64,000 nucleotides of DNA, taken from positions 1 to 64,000 of the forward strand of contig CABWZP010000001.1 in NCBI GenBank assembly GCA_902509965.1. The letters are read 5' to 3'. The notes under the pieces were generated by a model. It worked only from the letters and a program-made list of their open reading frames with translations. It had not been told where the DNA came from and did no database searches. This DNA comes from an uncultured SAR86 cluster bacterium. GTDB lineage: Bacteria > Pseudomonadota > Gammaproteobacteria > Magnimaribacterales > D2472. Numbering within the stretch: the first letter of the stretch is position 1; each line of letters opens with the position of its first letter. Shown piece by piece: positions 46,870 through 56,485 of the stretch. Made by a program: the position numbers and the translations under genes.

Positions 46870-47880
46870 ATGGAAAAAGTTTTAGTAACAGGCGGTTCAG
46901 GCTTTATTGGCTTGCATTGCATTCAACAATTATTAGATCAAGGTTATGATGTTAGATGTACCGTTAGATCTGAATCCAAAAGACAAGAAATTGTTGAATC
47001 AATGACCAAGCATTCATCAAATGCTAATAACCTTGAAGTAGTGATGACAGATTTATTAAAGGATGAAGGTTGGAATGAAGCTGTGTCAGGATGTGAATAT
47101 GTTTTACATGTAGCTTCACCTTTTATTTTAGAAGTTCCTAGTGACGAAAATGTTTTAATCAAACCTGCAGTGGAGGGCACTCTAAGAGTACTTAATGCAT
47201 GTAAAAATAATAAGGTTAAGAAGGTTGTCCTTACATCCTCAGTTGCAGCTGTTGCATATGGTCACAAAGAAGAAAAGATTTATGATGAAAATGATTGGTC
47301 AGATACCGGGCCAGGAATAACTCCCTATGCAAAAAGCAAGACTCTTGCTGAGAAGGCGGCATGGGATTTCGTAAGTGAGTTATCTAATGAAGATAAGTTT
47401 GCACTTACCGTAATTAATCCAGTTGCAGTGACAGGCCCCATGCTTACTAATGATATTGGCACTTCTAATGAATTATTAGTAAAGCTAGCCGGTGGGCAAC
47501 TGCCAGCGTGTCCCAGAACACACATGGGATTTATTGACGTTAGAGATGTAGCCAAGGCACATATATTTTCTATGAAATCTGAAAAAACGAATGGCGAGAG
47601 GATTATAGTGAGTGAAAAAGAAATGTTTTTTGTAGAAATGAGTCGAGCTCTTAACAATGCTGGCTTTAAAAAAGCGCCTAAAAGAGAAATGCCAAATTTC
47701 GTGGTAAAAGTAATGGCACTCTTTATTAAGGAATTAAGTGGTGTTGTAGCCAGTCTTGGTAAAAAAGTTACAACTGATAAATCTAAAGCTAAGAATTTAT
47801 TTGATTGGGAGTATATTTCTGCTGAAGATTCAGCAATAGAGGCAACAAATCAATTAATAGCCATGGGACTAATTAAGTAG
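46870..47880 (+). CDS. NAD-dependent epimerase/dehydratase, aldehyde-reductase-like
   Basis: A 336-residue extended SDR of the dihydroflavonol-reductase type. It has VTGGSGFIGLHCIQQL at the start, HVASPF near residue 78, LTSSVAAVAYG near 122 and the active-site YAKSKTLAEKAAW near 155. AGAGGAG lies upstream. With its SDR neighbour it may reduce aldehydes or ketones. Confidence 0.87.
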   Translation: MEKVLVTGGSGFIGLHCIQQLLDQGYDVRCTVRSESKRQEIVESMTKHSSNANNLEVVMTDLLKDEGWNEAVSGCEYVLHVASPFILEVPSDENVLIKPAVEGTLRVLNACKNNKVKKVVLTSSVAAVAYGHKEEKIYDENDWSDTGPGITPYAKSKTLAEKAAWDFVSELSNEDKFALTVINPVAVTGPMLTNDIGTSNELLVKLAGGQLPACPRTHMGFIDVRDVAKAHIFSMKSEKTNGERIIVSEKEMFFVEMSRALNNAGFKKAPKREMPNFVVKVMALFIKELSGVVASLGKKVTTDKSKAKNLFDWEYISAEDSAIEATNQLIAMGLIK

Positions 47881-47882
47881 CT

Positions 47883-48233
47883 ATGTACAACATTTCAGAA
47901 GCAGCAAAAGAGACAGGATTATCAAAACATACATTGCGTTATTATGAAAAGATTGAATTGCTTGCCATAACCAAAGATGAAAAAGGCCACAGAATATATA
48001 AGCAAGCAGACCTGGGCGCTTTAACTTTTATTAAGTGTTTAACAAAAACAGGCATGGCTTTAGACCAGATTAAAGAGATGAGCAGGCTTGCTTTAGTAAA
48101 ACCAGAAGAGAATGCTGAACGTATTCTATATTTACTACAAATGCATAAAGAAAAAATTCTATCAGACTTAAAAGAAAGTAAAGAAAGTTTAAAAATGATA
48201 GAAGCAAAAATTGAATTAGCTTTAAACCTATAA
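47883..48233 (+). CDS. MerR family transcriptional regulator (AdhR/NmlR-like)
   Basis: A 116-residue regulator with the MerR HTH (NISEAAKETGLSKHTLRYYEKI) and a C-terminal coiled coil. It has no cysteine-rich metal loop, as in aldehyde- or stress-sensing members. It begins 2 bp after the reductase and probably controls the operon through the promoter at 45966. Confidence 0.88.
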   Translation: MYNISEAAKETGLSKHTLRYYEKIELLAITKDEKGHRIYKQADLGALTFIKCLTKTGMALDQIKEMSRLALVKPEENAERILYLLQMHKEKILSDLKESKESLKMIEAKIELALNL

Positions 48234-48259
48234 TCAATAAGAGAAAACTTTACTAATTT

Positions 48260-48907
48260 ATGAATTCTATAAAAGCAGTTTTCTGGGATTTTGGTGGCGT
48301 TATAACCACCAGCCCTTTTGATTCATTTAATCTTTTCGAAGAAAAGCATGGTCTTGAAAAAGACTTTATTCGAAGAGTTAACTCTACTAATCCAGATAGC
48401 AATGCTTGGGCTAAGCTTGAGCGAAATCAAATAGATTTAAGTGAATTTGATGATCTATTTCTTAATGAGAGCACTAATCTTGGATATCCCATTCAAGGTG
48501 TCGATGTAATTAGTTTACTTCAAGGTCAAATCAGGCCTGAAATGATTCAAGCTCTTAAGGCAATCAAAGGTAATCTAATTCAGGCATGTCTTACCAATAA
48601 TATTGTTTCTCCTGAAACTCAGCTAAATGATCAGAATGTATCTATTGCTGGTAAGAATGAAGAAATTATGAGCTTATTTGATTTTGTAATAGCGTCTAGT
48701 GAACAAAATGTTAGAAAACCTGATCCTGCTTTTTATGATCTTGCTTTAAATCGTGCAGGTATAAAAGCTGAAGAAGCTGTATTTCTTGATGATCTTGGAA
48801 TTAACCTAAAACCAGCAAGGGAATTAGGTATGCATACTATTAAAGTAACCAACGCCAATGAGGCGCTCAGAGAACTCAATGCAGTTTTACCCATAAATAT
48901 AATCTAA
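48260..48907 (+). CDS. HAD superfamily hydrolase (IA type)
   Basis: A 215-residue phosphatase. Motif I is VFWDFGGVITTSPF; this lacks the usual second Asp (DxD reads DFG), as in epoxide-hydrolase N-terminal-domain-like HADs. Motif II is in CLTNNI, the Lys is in NVRKPDPAFYDLAL, and motif IV is VFLDDLGINLKPA. Confidence 0.82.
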   Translation: MNSIKAVFWDFGGVITTSPFDSFNLFEEKHGLEKDFIRRVNSTNPDSNAWAKLERNQIDLSEFDDLFLNESTNLGYPIQGVDVISLLQGQIRPEMIQALKAIKGNLIQACLTNNIVSPETQLNDQNVSIAGKNEEIMSLFDFVIASSEQNVRKPDPAFYDLALNRAGIKAEEAVFLDDLGINLKPARELGMHTIKVTNANEALRELNAVLPINII

Positions 48908-48973
48908 GGTTTATACTTATACAATCTGGCACTCTCAATGTCATAAAAATGCCAGACAATATAAGGATAAAAA

Positions 48974-51076
48974 ATGCAGTTAAATATTAAATATGCTTTA
49001 GCAATATTTCTATTATGTGGCTTTAATGCAAATCTAATTTCTAATGAAGCTACTCCTCAATACAGTGCAACAATCACAAGAGATATATTTGGAGTTCCCC
49101 ATGTTCATGGAGCTACAGATGCTGATGCAGCTTTTGGTTTAGCATACGCTCAAGCCGATGACGATATAACTAACATCCTTTCAACAATTGACTTAGCAAG
49201 AGCCGGATCTGGTTTAAAAAACGGTCGTGATGGAGCTATAGCTGACTACCTCATTAAAGCTCTAGGAATTAGGGAGTTGGTAGAAGAAAGATATGAAGAA
49301 GATCTATCATCTGAAGTTAAGGCGGTATTAGAGGGTTTTGTTGCAGGACTTAATTATTGGATGTCTTTAAATCTTGATCGAAACATCAAAGACTATTATC
49401 CGGTCAATAAGGTTGATTTAGTTTCAAGTTTCGCGATTCAAAATCTTTTCTTTGCTGGAATAGATAGCGCTATTAAAGAACTAATGAATGCACCCAAAGA
49501 AGTAAGTGAAGCAGAGCTTGATAAAGGCGGTGAATCAAGAACAGTTGCAAGCTTAGTAGCAGGATCAAATGCTTTTGCCCTAAATTCTAATAAAACATCT
49601 GATGGCAAAACCAGACTTGTTATAAACTCTCATCAACCATTAGAAGGTCCTGTAGCCTGGTATGAAGCTCATATTTCAAGCGATGAGGGTTGGAATATGA
49701 TGGGTGGCTTATTTCCTGGAGCTCCTTTTGTTTTTGTTGGATTTAATGAAAGTCTTGGTTGGGGCATGACAGTTAATGGCCCAGATTTAACAGACGCCTT
49801 TAAGCTCTCAATAAACCCTGAAAATAAAAATCAATATCTGCTTGATGGCAAGTGGGAAAATTTCGATATAAAAAATATTAAATTACCAGTCAAGCTCTTA
49901 GGACCTATAAGTTGGACTTTTAATAGAGAAGCTAAGTTTTCTGAACATGGTTTAGTGCTGGAAACTGCATCCGGATCTTATGCACTAAAGTTTGCAGGTA
50001 TGAAAGAAATTCGTCAGCCTGATCAATGGTTTAGAATGAATAAAGCTCAAAACAAAGATCAATGGTTAGAGGCAATGAAGATGCGCGCAATCATTTCTTT
50101 TAATGCAGTTTATGCCGATAAAGAAGATAACATCATGTTGCTCCACAACACAGCAGGACCTATAAGAAATGAGGCATATAATTGGAAGCAACCCGTTGAT
50201 GGAACTAACTCAGCATTAATATGGAATGAAATCACTCCTTTTGATGAGATACCTCTTTTGATTAATCCAAATTCTGGATGGGTTGTTAGCGCCAATCAAG
50301 ATCCTTTTAGAGCCTCTTCAATAAAAGATAACTTAAAACGAAGCGATTTTTCTGAAACTCTAGGAATAGAAACTAAAATGACAAATCGTGCCTATAGAGT
50401 TATTGAGATTTTTGATAATGATAAGAAATTTACTGAACAAGACCTCTTGGATGCAAAGTTTGATAATGAATATTCGAGGCAATCACGATCCATAAAATAT
50501 CTTCAAAATGTTCTAGCACAAGAATATGAAGATAAAGAATTTCAAGAAGCCCAAGCAATCTTAAATGCCTGGGACCTAAAAACAGATAGGAATAATAGAT
50601 CAGCAGCACTTGGTGTTTGTATTCTCCAAGAAGAATGGAGAGCATTTATGAATAGGATAGATGCTCCTAGCTCAAAAGAAATGTTTAAAAAATGCATTGA
50701 TGAGCTTCAAGATTCATTTGGCCGAGTTGATCCACTATGGTCAGAAGTTAATATGCTAGTTCGAGGAGATATGGCGCTTCCCATTCAAGGTGGCCCTGAT
50801 ACCTTAAGAGCTGTTTACGGAAGGCCGCAAGATAACGGAACTCTCAAAGCTGTTGCTGGTGATGGTTTAGTTGTATCTTTATCATGGGATTCAGATGGTA
50901 ATCAAGAAAGTCAGAGTATTCATCAATATGGAAGTGCAACTCAAGACTCTTCTTCAAAGCATTATGATGATCAGGTCCAATTATTTGTAGATGAAAAAAT
51001 GAAACCAACATTTTTTGATAAGCTAGAGCTTAAAAAGAACACTGAAAGCGTTATTACAGTTCCATTCAAGAATTAG
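48974..51076 (+). CDS. Penicillin-acylase family (S45) amidohydrolase
   Basis: A 700-residue Ntn hydrolase precursor, exported (MQLNIKYALAIFLLCGFNANL). The alpha chain has ITRDIFGVPHVHG near residue 34; the autocatalytic site and nucleophile serine are in VAGSNAFAL near residue 197, giving the beta chain N-terminus. Relatives cleave acyl-homoserine lactones, penicillins or other N-acyl amides; substrate here unknown. Confidence 0.88.
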   Translation: MQLNIKYALAIFLLCGFNANLISNEATPQYSATITRDIFGVPHVHGATDADAAFGLAYAQADDDITNILSTIDLARAGSGLKNGRDGAIADYLIKALGIRELVEERYEEDLSSEVKAVLEGFVAGLNYWMSLNLDRNIKDYYPVNKVDLVSSFAIQNLFFAGIDSAIKELMNAPKEVSEAELDKGGESRTVASLVAGSNAFALNSNKTSDGKTRLVINSHQPLEGPVAWYEAHISSDEGWNMMGGLFPGAPFVFVGFNESLGWGMTVNGPDLTDAFKLSINPENKNQYLLDGKWENFDIKNIKLPVKLLGPISWTFNREAKFSEHGLVLETASGSYALKFAGMKEIRQPDQWFRMNKAQNKDQWLEAMKMRAIISFNAVYADKEDNIMLLHNTAGPIRNEAYNWKQPVDGTNSALIWNEITPFDEIPLLINPNSGWVVSANQDPFRASSIKDNLKRSDFSETLGIETKMTNRAYRVIEIFDNDKKFTEQDLLDAKFDNEYSRQSRSIKYLQNVLAQEYEDKEFQEAQAILNAWDLKTDRNNRSAALGVCILQEEWRAFMNRIDAPSSKEMFKKCIDELQDSFGRVDPLWSEVNMLVRGDMALPIQGGPDTLRAVYGRPQDNGTLKAVAGDGLVVSLSWDSDGNQESQSIHQYGSATQDSSSKHYDDQVQLFVDEKMKPTFFDKLELKKNTESVITVPFKN

Positions 51077-51092
51077 TTGTATAGGAGAGGAC

Positions 51093-52067
51093 ATGATATC
51101 AATAAATCAAAAACCCACAGGATCAAATTTTGGAGCTAAATCTGAACCAAGTGAAGTTCTTGCAGGCATAGAATTACATGGAAAAATTGCAATAGTGACT
51201 GGTGGCTATTCAGGCATTGGCCTTGAAACAACTAGAGCTTTAACAGAGTGTGGTGCAAGAGTAATTGTTCCTGCTAGAAGAAAAGACATAGCTAAAACTG
51301 CTTTAGAGGGAATTATTCCACTTGATGACATTGTTGAGATGGACTTAGCTGACATAAATTCAGTTCAAGATTTTGTAAATGGCTTCATCAGTCAAGACAT
51401 ATCTTTAGATTTACTAATAAACAATGCAGGAGTTATGGCATGCCCAGAAGGTCGTGTTGGAGATGGCTGGGAGCGCCAATTTGGCGTAAATCAAATAGGC
51501 CATTTTGTATTAACTAAAGGCCTTATGGGAGCAATGAAGAATGAGGGATCTAGGTTTGTGAGCCTCTCATCATCAGCTCACTCTCTAACAGGCATTTTAT
51601 GGGACGACATTCATTTTAATGAAAGCCCATATGATAAGTGGGTTGCCTATGGTCAATCAAAAACAGCCTCATCGCTTATAGCTATAGAGTTCGATAGGCT
51701 AATGAAAGACAAGGGGATAAGAGGTTATAGTGTTCATCCTGGAGGAATTATGACTCCATTGCAAAGACATCTTGATAATGAAGAAATGGTAGCCCTAGGC
51801 TGGCTAAAAGAAGACGGGTCACCCTCAGACATGGCCGCGTCATTCTTTAAATCTTCAACACAAGGAGCAACCACCTCTTTATGGTGCGCAACAAATAATG
51901 CACTGGATGACATAGGAGGAGTTTTTTGCGAAAATTGCGATGTCGCCGTCTTAAAAAAAGAGGTTGATGATTCCATGAAAAGATTCGTAGGCGTTGCAGA
52001 CTGGGCAATAGACTCTGAAGAGGCAACAAGGTTATGGGAAACAACAGAAAATATGCTAAATAGTTAA
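51093..52067 (+). CDS. Short-chain dehydrogenase/reductase (SDR), long form
   Basis: A 324-residue SDR of the WW-domain oxidoreductase/retinol-dehydrogenase type. It has VTGGYSGIGLETTRAL near residue 34, NNAGVMACP near 110, Ser in SLSSSAHS and YGQSKTASS for Tyr-Lys. AGGAGAGG is upstream. Confidence 0.87.
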   Translation: MISINQKPTGSNFGAKSEPSEVLAGIELHGKIAIVTGGYSGIGLETTRALTECGARVIVPARRKDIAKTALEGIIPLDDIVEMDLADINSVQDFVNGFISQDISLDLLINNAGVMACPEGRVGDGWERQFGVNQIGHFVLTKGLMGAMKNEGSRFVSLSSSAHSLTGILWDDIHFNESPYDKWVAYGQSKTASSLIAIEFDRLMKDKGIRGYSVHPGGIMTPLQRHLDNEEMVALGWLKEDGSPSDMAASFFKSSTQGATTSLWCATNNALDDIGGVFCENCDVAVLKKEVDDSMKRFVGVADWAIDSEEATRLWETTENMLNS

Positions 52068-52073
52068 AGAATA

Positions 52074-53324
52074 ATGAGTTTTTTTCAAAATATAATTTCT
52101 TCTATTATGAGCGGAACGCTTAAGAATAACTTATTTGGCGGGGAAGACTTTGGAGTTTTACATAAAGATATAAATAAAGCACTTGAATCTGTCATGATTT
52201 CTAGTGGAGAAGTTTCATCCTTGGTCTATGCCGAACACCTTTTAACCTTAATTGAACAACTTAATGATAATGATCTTGTTATCTTTTTAAAAGAACTAGC
52301 AGAAAATTACGACATAGATCCATCAGTTTTATCTGAGGCATCAAAAGAATACGCAGCTAATAAGACACAAGCAAATTTAGAGAAGGTAGCTACTGCTTCA
52401 GAGCCTGGGTGGGTAGAACTTTTTAGAAGACTTAACACAACCCCAAATGGAACAGTCAGACTTGTCAGATTAAGAGAAACAATTAGAGGTCTTGTTAAAG
52501 ATAATCCGGAAATAGCATTTTTTAATTCAAGTTTACTTTGCCTCTTTAAAAGCTGGTTTAATCCATCTTTTCTTGTCTTAGAAAAAATAGACTGGTCAAC
52601 CCCCGCAAACATACTTGAAAAAATCATTGAATATGAGGCTGTTCATGAAATAAATTCTTGGGATGACTTGAGAGCGCGATTAGCTCCTGAAGATAGAAGA
52701 TGTTTTGCTTTTTTCCATCCGTTAATTCCCGATGAACCTCTTATTTTTGTTGAGGTCGCACTATGTGACAAAATGCCAGAATCAATTAATGAGGTAATCA
52801 AGATTGATAGAGAAATAACAGAATACAAAGATATTAATACTGCAGTATTTTATTCAATATCCAATTGCCAAGATGGCCTAGCAGGAATTTCATTTGGCAA
52901 CTTTCTTATAAAAAAAGTAGCTCATAAACTAAAACAAGAATTAGATGATTTAAGTAAATTTGTCACTCTTTCACCAATGCCCAGTTTTGTAAAATGGCTA
53001 GAAAAAAAATCAATTTATGAAGATATGGATGAAGACGGCCTTATGACCCAAGCAATTTTATATTTAACTGAATCTGAAAGAGAAGATAACTCACCAAATG
53101 ATCCAGTAGCTAAATTTCATTTAGGCAATGGAGCAATATTAGAAAAAATTAATCTGAATGCTGATTTGTCTGAGAAAGGCATAATGCAGTCAAAGGGTTT
53201 GATGGTAAATTATTTATATAATTTAGAGTTGCTTGAAAAAAACCATGAATTATTTTTCAAGACAAAAAATGTTCAGCAGTCTGATGGCATAAAGTCTTTG
53301 AAGAAAAAATTACAAATTCATTAA
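52074..53324 (+). CDS. Malonyl-CoA decarboxylase
   Basis: A 416-residue enzyme decarboxylating malonyl-CoA to acetyl-CoA. Family segments are LNTTPNGTVRLVRLRE near residue 123, the catalytic region FFHPLIPDEPLIFVEVAL near 215 and FYSISNCQDGLAGISFGNFLIKKV. It is found with acyl-CoA or malonate catabolism; no mat-type malonate genes are adjacent. Confidence 0.9.
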   Translation: MSFFQNIISSIMSGTLKNNLFGGEDFGVLHKDINKALESVMISSGEVSSLVYAEHLLTLIEQLNDNDLVIFLKELAENYDIDPSVLSEASKEYAANKTQANLEKVATASEPGWVELFRRLNTTPNGTVRLVRLRETIRGLVKDNPEIAFFNSSLLCLFKSWFNPSFLVLEKIDWSTPANILEKIIEYEAVHEINSWDDLRARLAPEDRRCFAFFHPLIPDEPLIFVEVALCDKMPESINEVIKIDREITEYKDINTAVFYSISNCQDGLAGISFGNFLIKKVAHKLKQELDDLSKFVTLSPMPSFVKWLEKKSIYEDMDEDGLMTQAILYLTESEREDNSPNDPVAKFHLGNGAILEKINLNADLSEKGIMQSKGLMVNYLYNLELLEKNHELFFKTKNVQQSDGIKSLKKKLQIH

Positions 53325-53374
53325 TTATTTTGAGTTAGAATGTCGCTGTAAATAAAATAAATTAAAAACAAATC

Positions 53375-54346
53375 ATGTCATTACCAAAAATTCTTGAAGG
53401 CAATTTATCAATACCTGTTATAGGTTCTCCATTATTTTTAGTTTCAGGTCCTGAGCTTGTAATTGCTCAATGTAAAGCTGGAATAGTGGGCTCTTTCCCG
53501 GCACTTAATGCAAGACCTCAACACGTCTTGGGAGAGTGGATTGTTAGGATTAAAACTGAACTCGCTGAGTATCAAGCTGCAAATCCTGATGCAAAAGTTG
53601 CACCTTTTGCTGTAAATCAAATATGCCATGGCTCAAATGATCGCCTTATGGATGATATGCAGACTTGTGTAGAGCACGAAGTTCCAATCATTATTACTTC
53701 CTTAAGACCCCCAGCTGAGCTTGTTGAGGCTGCCCATAGTTATGGAGGATTGGTTTTTCATGATGTTATAAGTGTTAGGCATGCAAAGAAGGCAGCTGAA
53801 CAGGGAGTCGATGGTTTAATTTTAGTATGTGCAGGAGCAGGTGGGCATGCAGGAGCACTTTCACCATTCGCATTAGTAAGAGAAGTTAAAGAGTGGTTTG
53901 ATGGCACTATTATTCTTTCTGGGTCGATTGGAGATGGATACTCAGTTGCATCCTCTTTAGCCTTGGGTGCTGACCTTGCTTATATGGGGACTAGATTTAT
54001 TGCTACCGAAGAAGCTAATGCTGATATTGGGTATAAGAAGATGTTAGAAGAAAGTGCAGCAAGTGATATTGTTTATTCTTCATTATTTACAGGCGTACAT
54101 GGCAATTATTTAAAACCTTCAATTGATAAAGCTGGACTTGACTCAAATAATTTACCGGAAGCTGATAAAAGCAGCATGAACTTTGGTTCGGGTGGCAATA
54201 CTGATGCTAAAGCATGGAAAGATATATGGGGCTCAGGTCAGGGTATTGGTGGAATAGTTGACTCCCCACCAGTTCAAGAGCTTGTAGACAGAATCCAGTC
54301 TGAATATGAAGAAGCTTCTCAAGAATTTATAAGGAAGTCTTCATAA
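53375..54346 (+). CDS. Nitronate monooxygenase family (2-nitropropane dioxygenase-like)
   Basis: A 323-residue FMN TIM barrel with IPVIGSPLFLVSGPELVIA at the start, CAGAGGHAGALSPFALVREV near residue 155, LSGSIGDG and MGTRFIATEEANA phosphate-binding segments. The catalytic His lies in the GAGGHAG loop. A second family member is at 56475-57404. Confidence 0.88.
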   Translation: MSLPKILEGNLSIPVIGSPLFLVSGPELVIAQCKAGIVGSFPALNARPQHVLGEWIVRIKTELAEYQAANPDAKVAPFAVNQICHGSNDRLMDDMQTCVEHEVPIIITSLRPPAELVEAAHSYGGLVFHDVISVRHAKKAAEQGVDGLILVCAGAGGHAGALSPFALVREVKEWFDGTIILSGSIGDGYSVASSLALGADLAYMGTRFIATEEANADIGYKKMLEESAASDIVYSSLFTGVHGNYLKPSIDKAGLDSNNLPEADKSSMNFGSGGNTDAKAWKDIWGSGQGIGGIVDSPPVQELVDRIQSEYEEASQEFIRKSS

Positions 54347-54364
54347 GGAATGCTAATAATTTAA

Positions 54365-55714
54365 ATGGAGTCTTTTAAAAAACTTCTTTATTTGTATTTA
54401 ATATTTTTTTTAGTTTCATGCGGGGGAGGTGGAAGCAGCCCTTTAGCTCCTGATCCGGTAGTTCCTAATCAATATCCAACACACCCCTTAGTCTGGGATG
54501 TTGTTACTCCTGAAAGTGCGGGAATGTCATCCTCAAAGTTAGATCAAGCTTTTGATTATGCATTTCAGGATGGCGCTTATACCCAAGCAGCTATTGTTAT
54601 CAAAGATGGCGAACTTGTGTATGAGAGATATAGAGGAATTTTAGCTGGCGAAAAAAATACGCTAAGAAATATAACTGGAATAAGCGAATCCCGTTTAGAA
54701 GATCTATATGGCAACAAAACTATTAACAGTTATGTTACTTCTTGGTCATCTTCAAAATCATTTGTAAGTTTTTTAATTGGTATTGCTGAAGAAAATCAAC
54801 TTATTGCATCTATCAATGATCCAGCATCTATTTTTATACAAGAGTGGGCTAATGATGAAAGATCATCTATCACCATAAAGAATTTATTAGATATGCGCTC
54901 GGGCCTTGATCCAATGTGCTTTGATAACAATTTAAATGATTTATATACATGTAAAAACACCTCTGATTCTTCCTCAGGTGGAAATTTAGTTTTCTCAGAT
55001 GATCAATTAACAAAATGTATTGATAGAAACTTTGCAGAAAGCGGGGTTATACAACCTTGGTACTCTGATACCGTAATTTACAATCGGGGGGATTTTAAAT
55101 ACTCAAATTGTGATACTCAGGTTTTAGGAGAAATTTTATTGAGAGCAACTGGTCAAGACCTCCAAACATATGCTGACTATCAGTTATTTTCAAAAATAGG
55201 AATTAATGCCACTTGGTGGAAAGATTTTGTTGATGCTGGCCAATCTAATGGTAATTATTTGGCTTACTGTTGTCTTGATTCCACAGCAAGGGATTATGCT
55301 AAATTTGGCCACATGTTATTACTGGGGGGCGTGTGGGAGGGCGATAAAGTTAGCTATAGAAATTATGTAGATTCTATTGCAAGTCTCAACTCCTACGGAC
55401 TTCAATTTTGGAATTTATGCTCAAGACCTTTGGATGAGAATAATAATTGTCCCAATGGGGATTGGATTACTTCAACTATTGGGTATGATGGCCAATACAT
55501 AATGATTGATTTTAATAGGAATATTGTTGTGGTTAGATCAAGCTTGTATGAACCAGTTTTGAATATCTCAAATGAGAGGAAAATGAAATTAGTTTCAAAT
55601 GATCTTACCCAATCAAATTGGGTATCAACAGTTCCTAATGGGGTGGGCGCGTTTATTCCTACATCCTTTTCACCAAATCAATTTTTTTACATGATAACTG
55701 AGGCTATAGAATAA
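54365..55714 (+). CDS. Lipoprotein serine hydrolase (beta-lactamase fold)
   Basis: A 449-residue protein with lipobox LVSC (residue ~19) then GGGGSS. The SxxK motif is SSSKSF near residue 130, and the YSNCDTQ segment stands for YxN near 236. Related proteins are esterases or 6-aminohexanoate hydrolases. Several cysteines in the mature region fit an extracytoplasmic place. Confidence 0.83.
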   Translation: MESFKKLLYLYLIFFLVSCGGGGSSPLAPDPVVPNQYPTHPLVWDVVTPESAGMSSSKLDQAFDYAFQDGAYTQAAIVIKDGELVYERYRGILAGEKNTLRNITGISESRLEDLYGNKTINSYVTSWSSSKSFVSFLIGIAEENQLIASINDPASIFIQEWANDERSSITIKNLLDMRSGLDPMCFDNNLNDLYTCKNTSDSSSGGNLVFSDDQLTKCIDRNFAESGVIQPWYSDTVIYNRGDFKYSNCDTQVLGEILLRATGQDLQTYADYQLFSKIGINATWWKDFVDAGQSNGNYLAYCCLDSTARDYAKFGHMLLLGGVWEGDKVSYRNYVDSIASLNSYGLQFWNLCSRPLDENNNCPNGDWITSTIGYDGQYIMIDFNRNIVVVRSSLYEPVLNISNERKMKLVSNDLTQSNWVSTVPNGVGAFIPTSFSPNQFFYMITEAIE

Positions 55715-55716
55715 TT

Positions 55717-55890
55717 ATGAGTAATTTAATATTAACAATAATTGTAATTGCAGCTTTGAGCGCTGTAGTGATTTTACTAAATATGTCCAAAAAGGATAAA
55801 GCTGGCTCTAAAGGAATTACTAATGAATATACCTCAAAAGAAGGTATTACTAGAACAGCAAAGAAAGAAAGAGAGGACCATATAGTTTAG
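55717..55890 (+). CDS. 57-aa single-span membrane protein
   Basis: Not in the ORF track. ATG 55717 to TAG, 2 bp after the serine hydrolase. One helix (ILTIIVIAALSAVVILLN) is followed by a basic/charged tail (SKKDKAGSKG ... KKEREDHIV). Unknown function. Confidence 0.5.
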   Translation: MSNLILTIIVIAALSAVVILLNMSKKDKAGSKGITNEYTSKEGITRTAKKEREDHIV

Positions 55891-55891
55891 T

Positions 55892-56041
55892 TTAAAAGTG
55901 AGGAGGTTTCTCGTAGTCAATTGGCGGAAATTTGGGTTTATCTGAAGATTTTTTAAATCTTTCATGTTTTGAGGTTACATCAGCACAGTCATCAGCTGCT
56001 GAAGGCAATTCTTCTTTAGGTTGTTTCTCTTTATTCTCCAT
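55892..56041 (-). CDS. 49-aa hydrophilic small protein
   Basis: Not in the ORF track. ATG 56041 to TAA, very charged (MENKEKQPKEELPS) with a proline-rich end (PKFPPIDYEKPPHF). The plus-strand track ORF 55932-56237 is treated as its shadow. It lies 24 bp after the MazG-like gene. No confident family. Confidence 0.5.
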   Translation of the reverse strand: MENKEKQPKEELPSAADDCADVTSKHERFKKSSDKPKFPPIDYEKPPHF

Positions 56042-56065
56042 TTTTATGAACAGCTATTCACTAAT

Positions 56066-56485
56066 TTACAAATCACCATCTTGTCTGACTTCGCTGCGAC
56101 CAACCTCAAACTTTTCACCATACCTAGCTTCCAGTTTCTTTTGGTTTTCGCTAATCACTTCATATGGATCTAATCCAAGAGAAGCACAAGCAGTAGTCCA
56201 ATACCACATAATATCACCAAGCTCTCTTTTCATATGAAAGATGTTGTCTTCTGAAGCAGGCTTGCCTTGTAAAAACATTTTTTTAACAATTTCTACAAAC
56301 TCACCTGTTTCGCTTCCAAGACCAAGGGCCGCAGTTAATAGTCTTGGGGTTTTAATCGGAGAATCTGCTTCGATTTCATCAAGACGCTCCTTTAGAGCAT
56401 CTAAGTCCAGACTCGGATCACTAGTAACTTTGGTTACGAAGTCAGTATAGGTTTTAAAAAAATCTCTTGTTTCTTCACTCATCAA
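56066..56485 (-). CDS. MazG-like nucleotide pyrophosphohydrolase
   Basis: A 139-residue all-alpha NTP-PPase. The Mg-binding acidic motifs are GSETGEFVEIVKK (residues ~54-66) and RELGDIMWYW (~87-96). It probably hydrolyses non-canonical or excess nucleoside triphosphates. Its start overlaps the upstream nitronate monooxygenase by 11 bp. Confidence 0.82.
   Translation of the reverse strand: MMSEETRDFFKTYTDFVTKVTSDPSLDLDALKERLDEIEADSPIKTPRLLTAALGLGSETGEFVEIVKKMFLQGKPASEDNIFHMKRELGDIMWYWTTACASLGLDPYEVISENQKKLEARYGEKFEVGRSEVRQDGDL

Noticed and set aside
55932-56237. 101-aa plus-strand ORF in the track
   Set aside because: It lies opposite the MazG-like gene and the 49-aa minus-strand ORF and has a composition typical of an antisense shadow.
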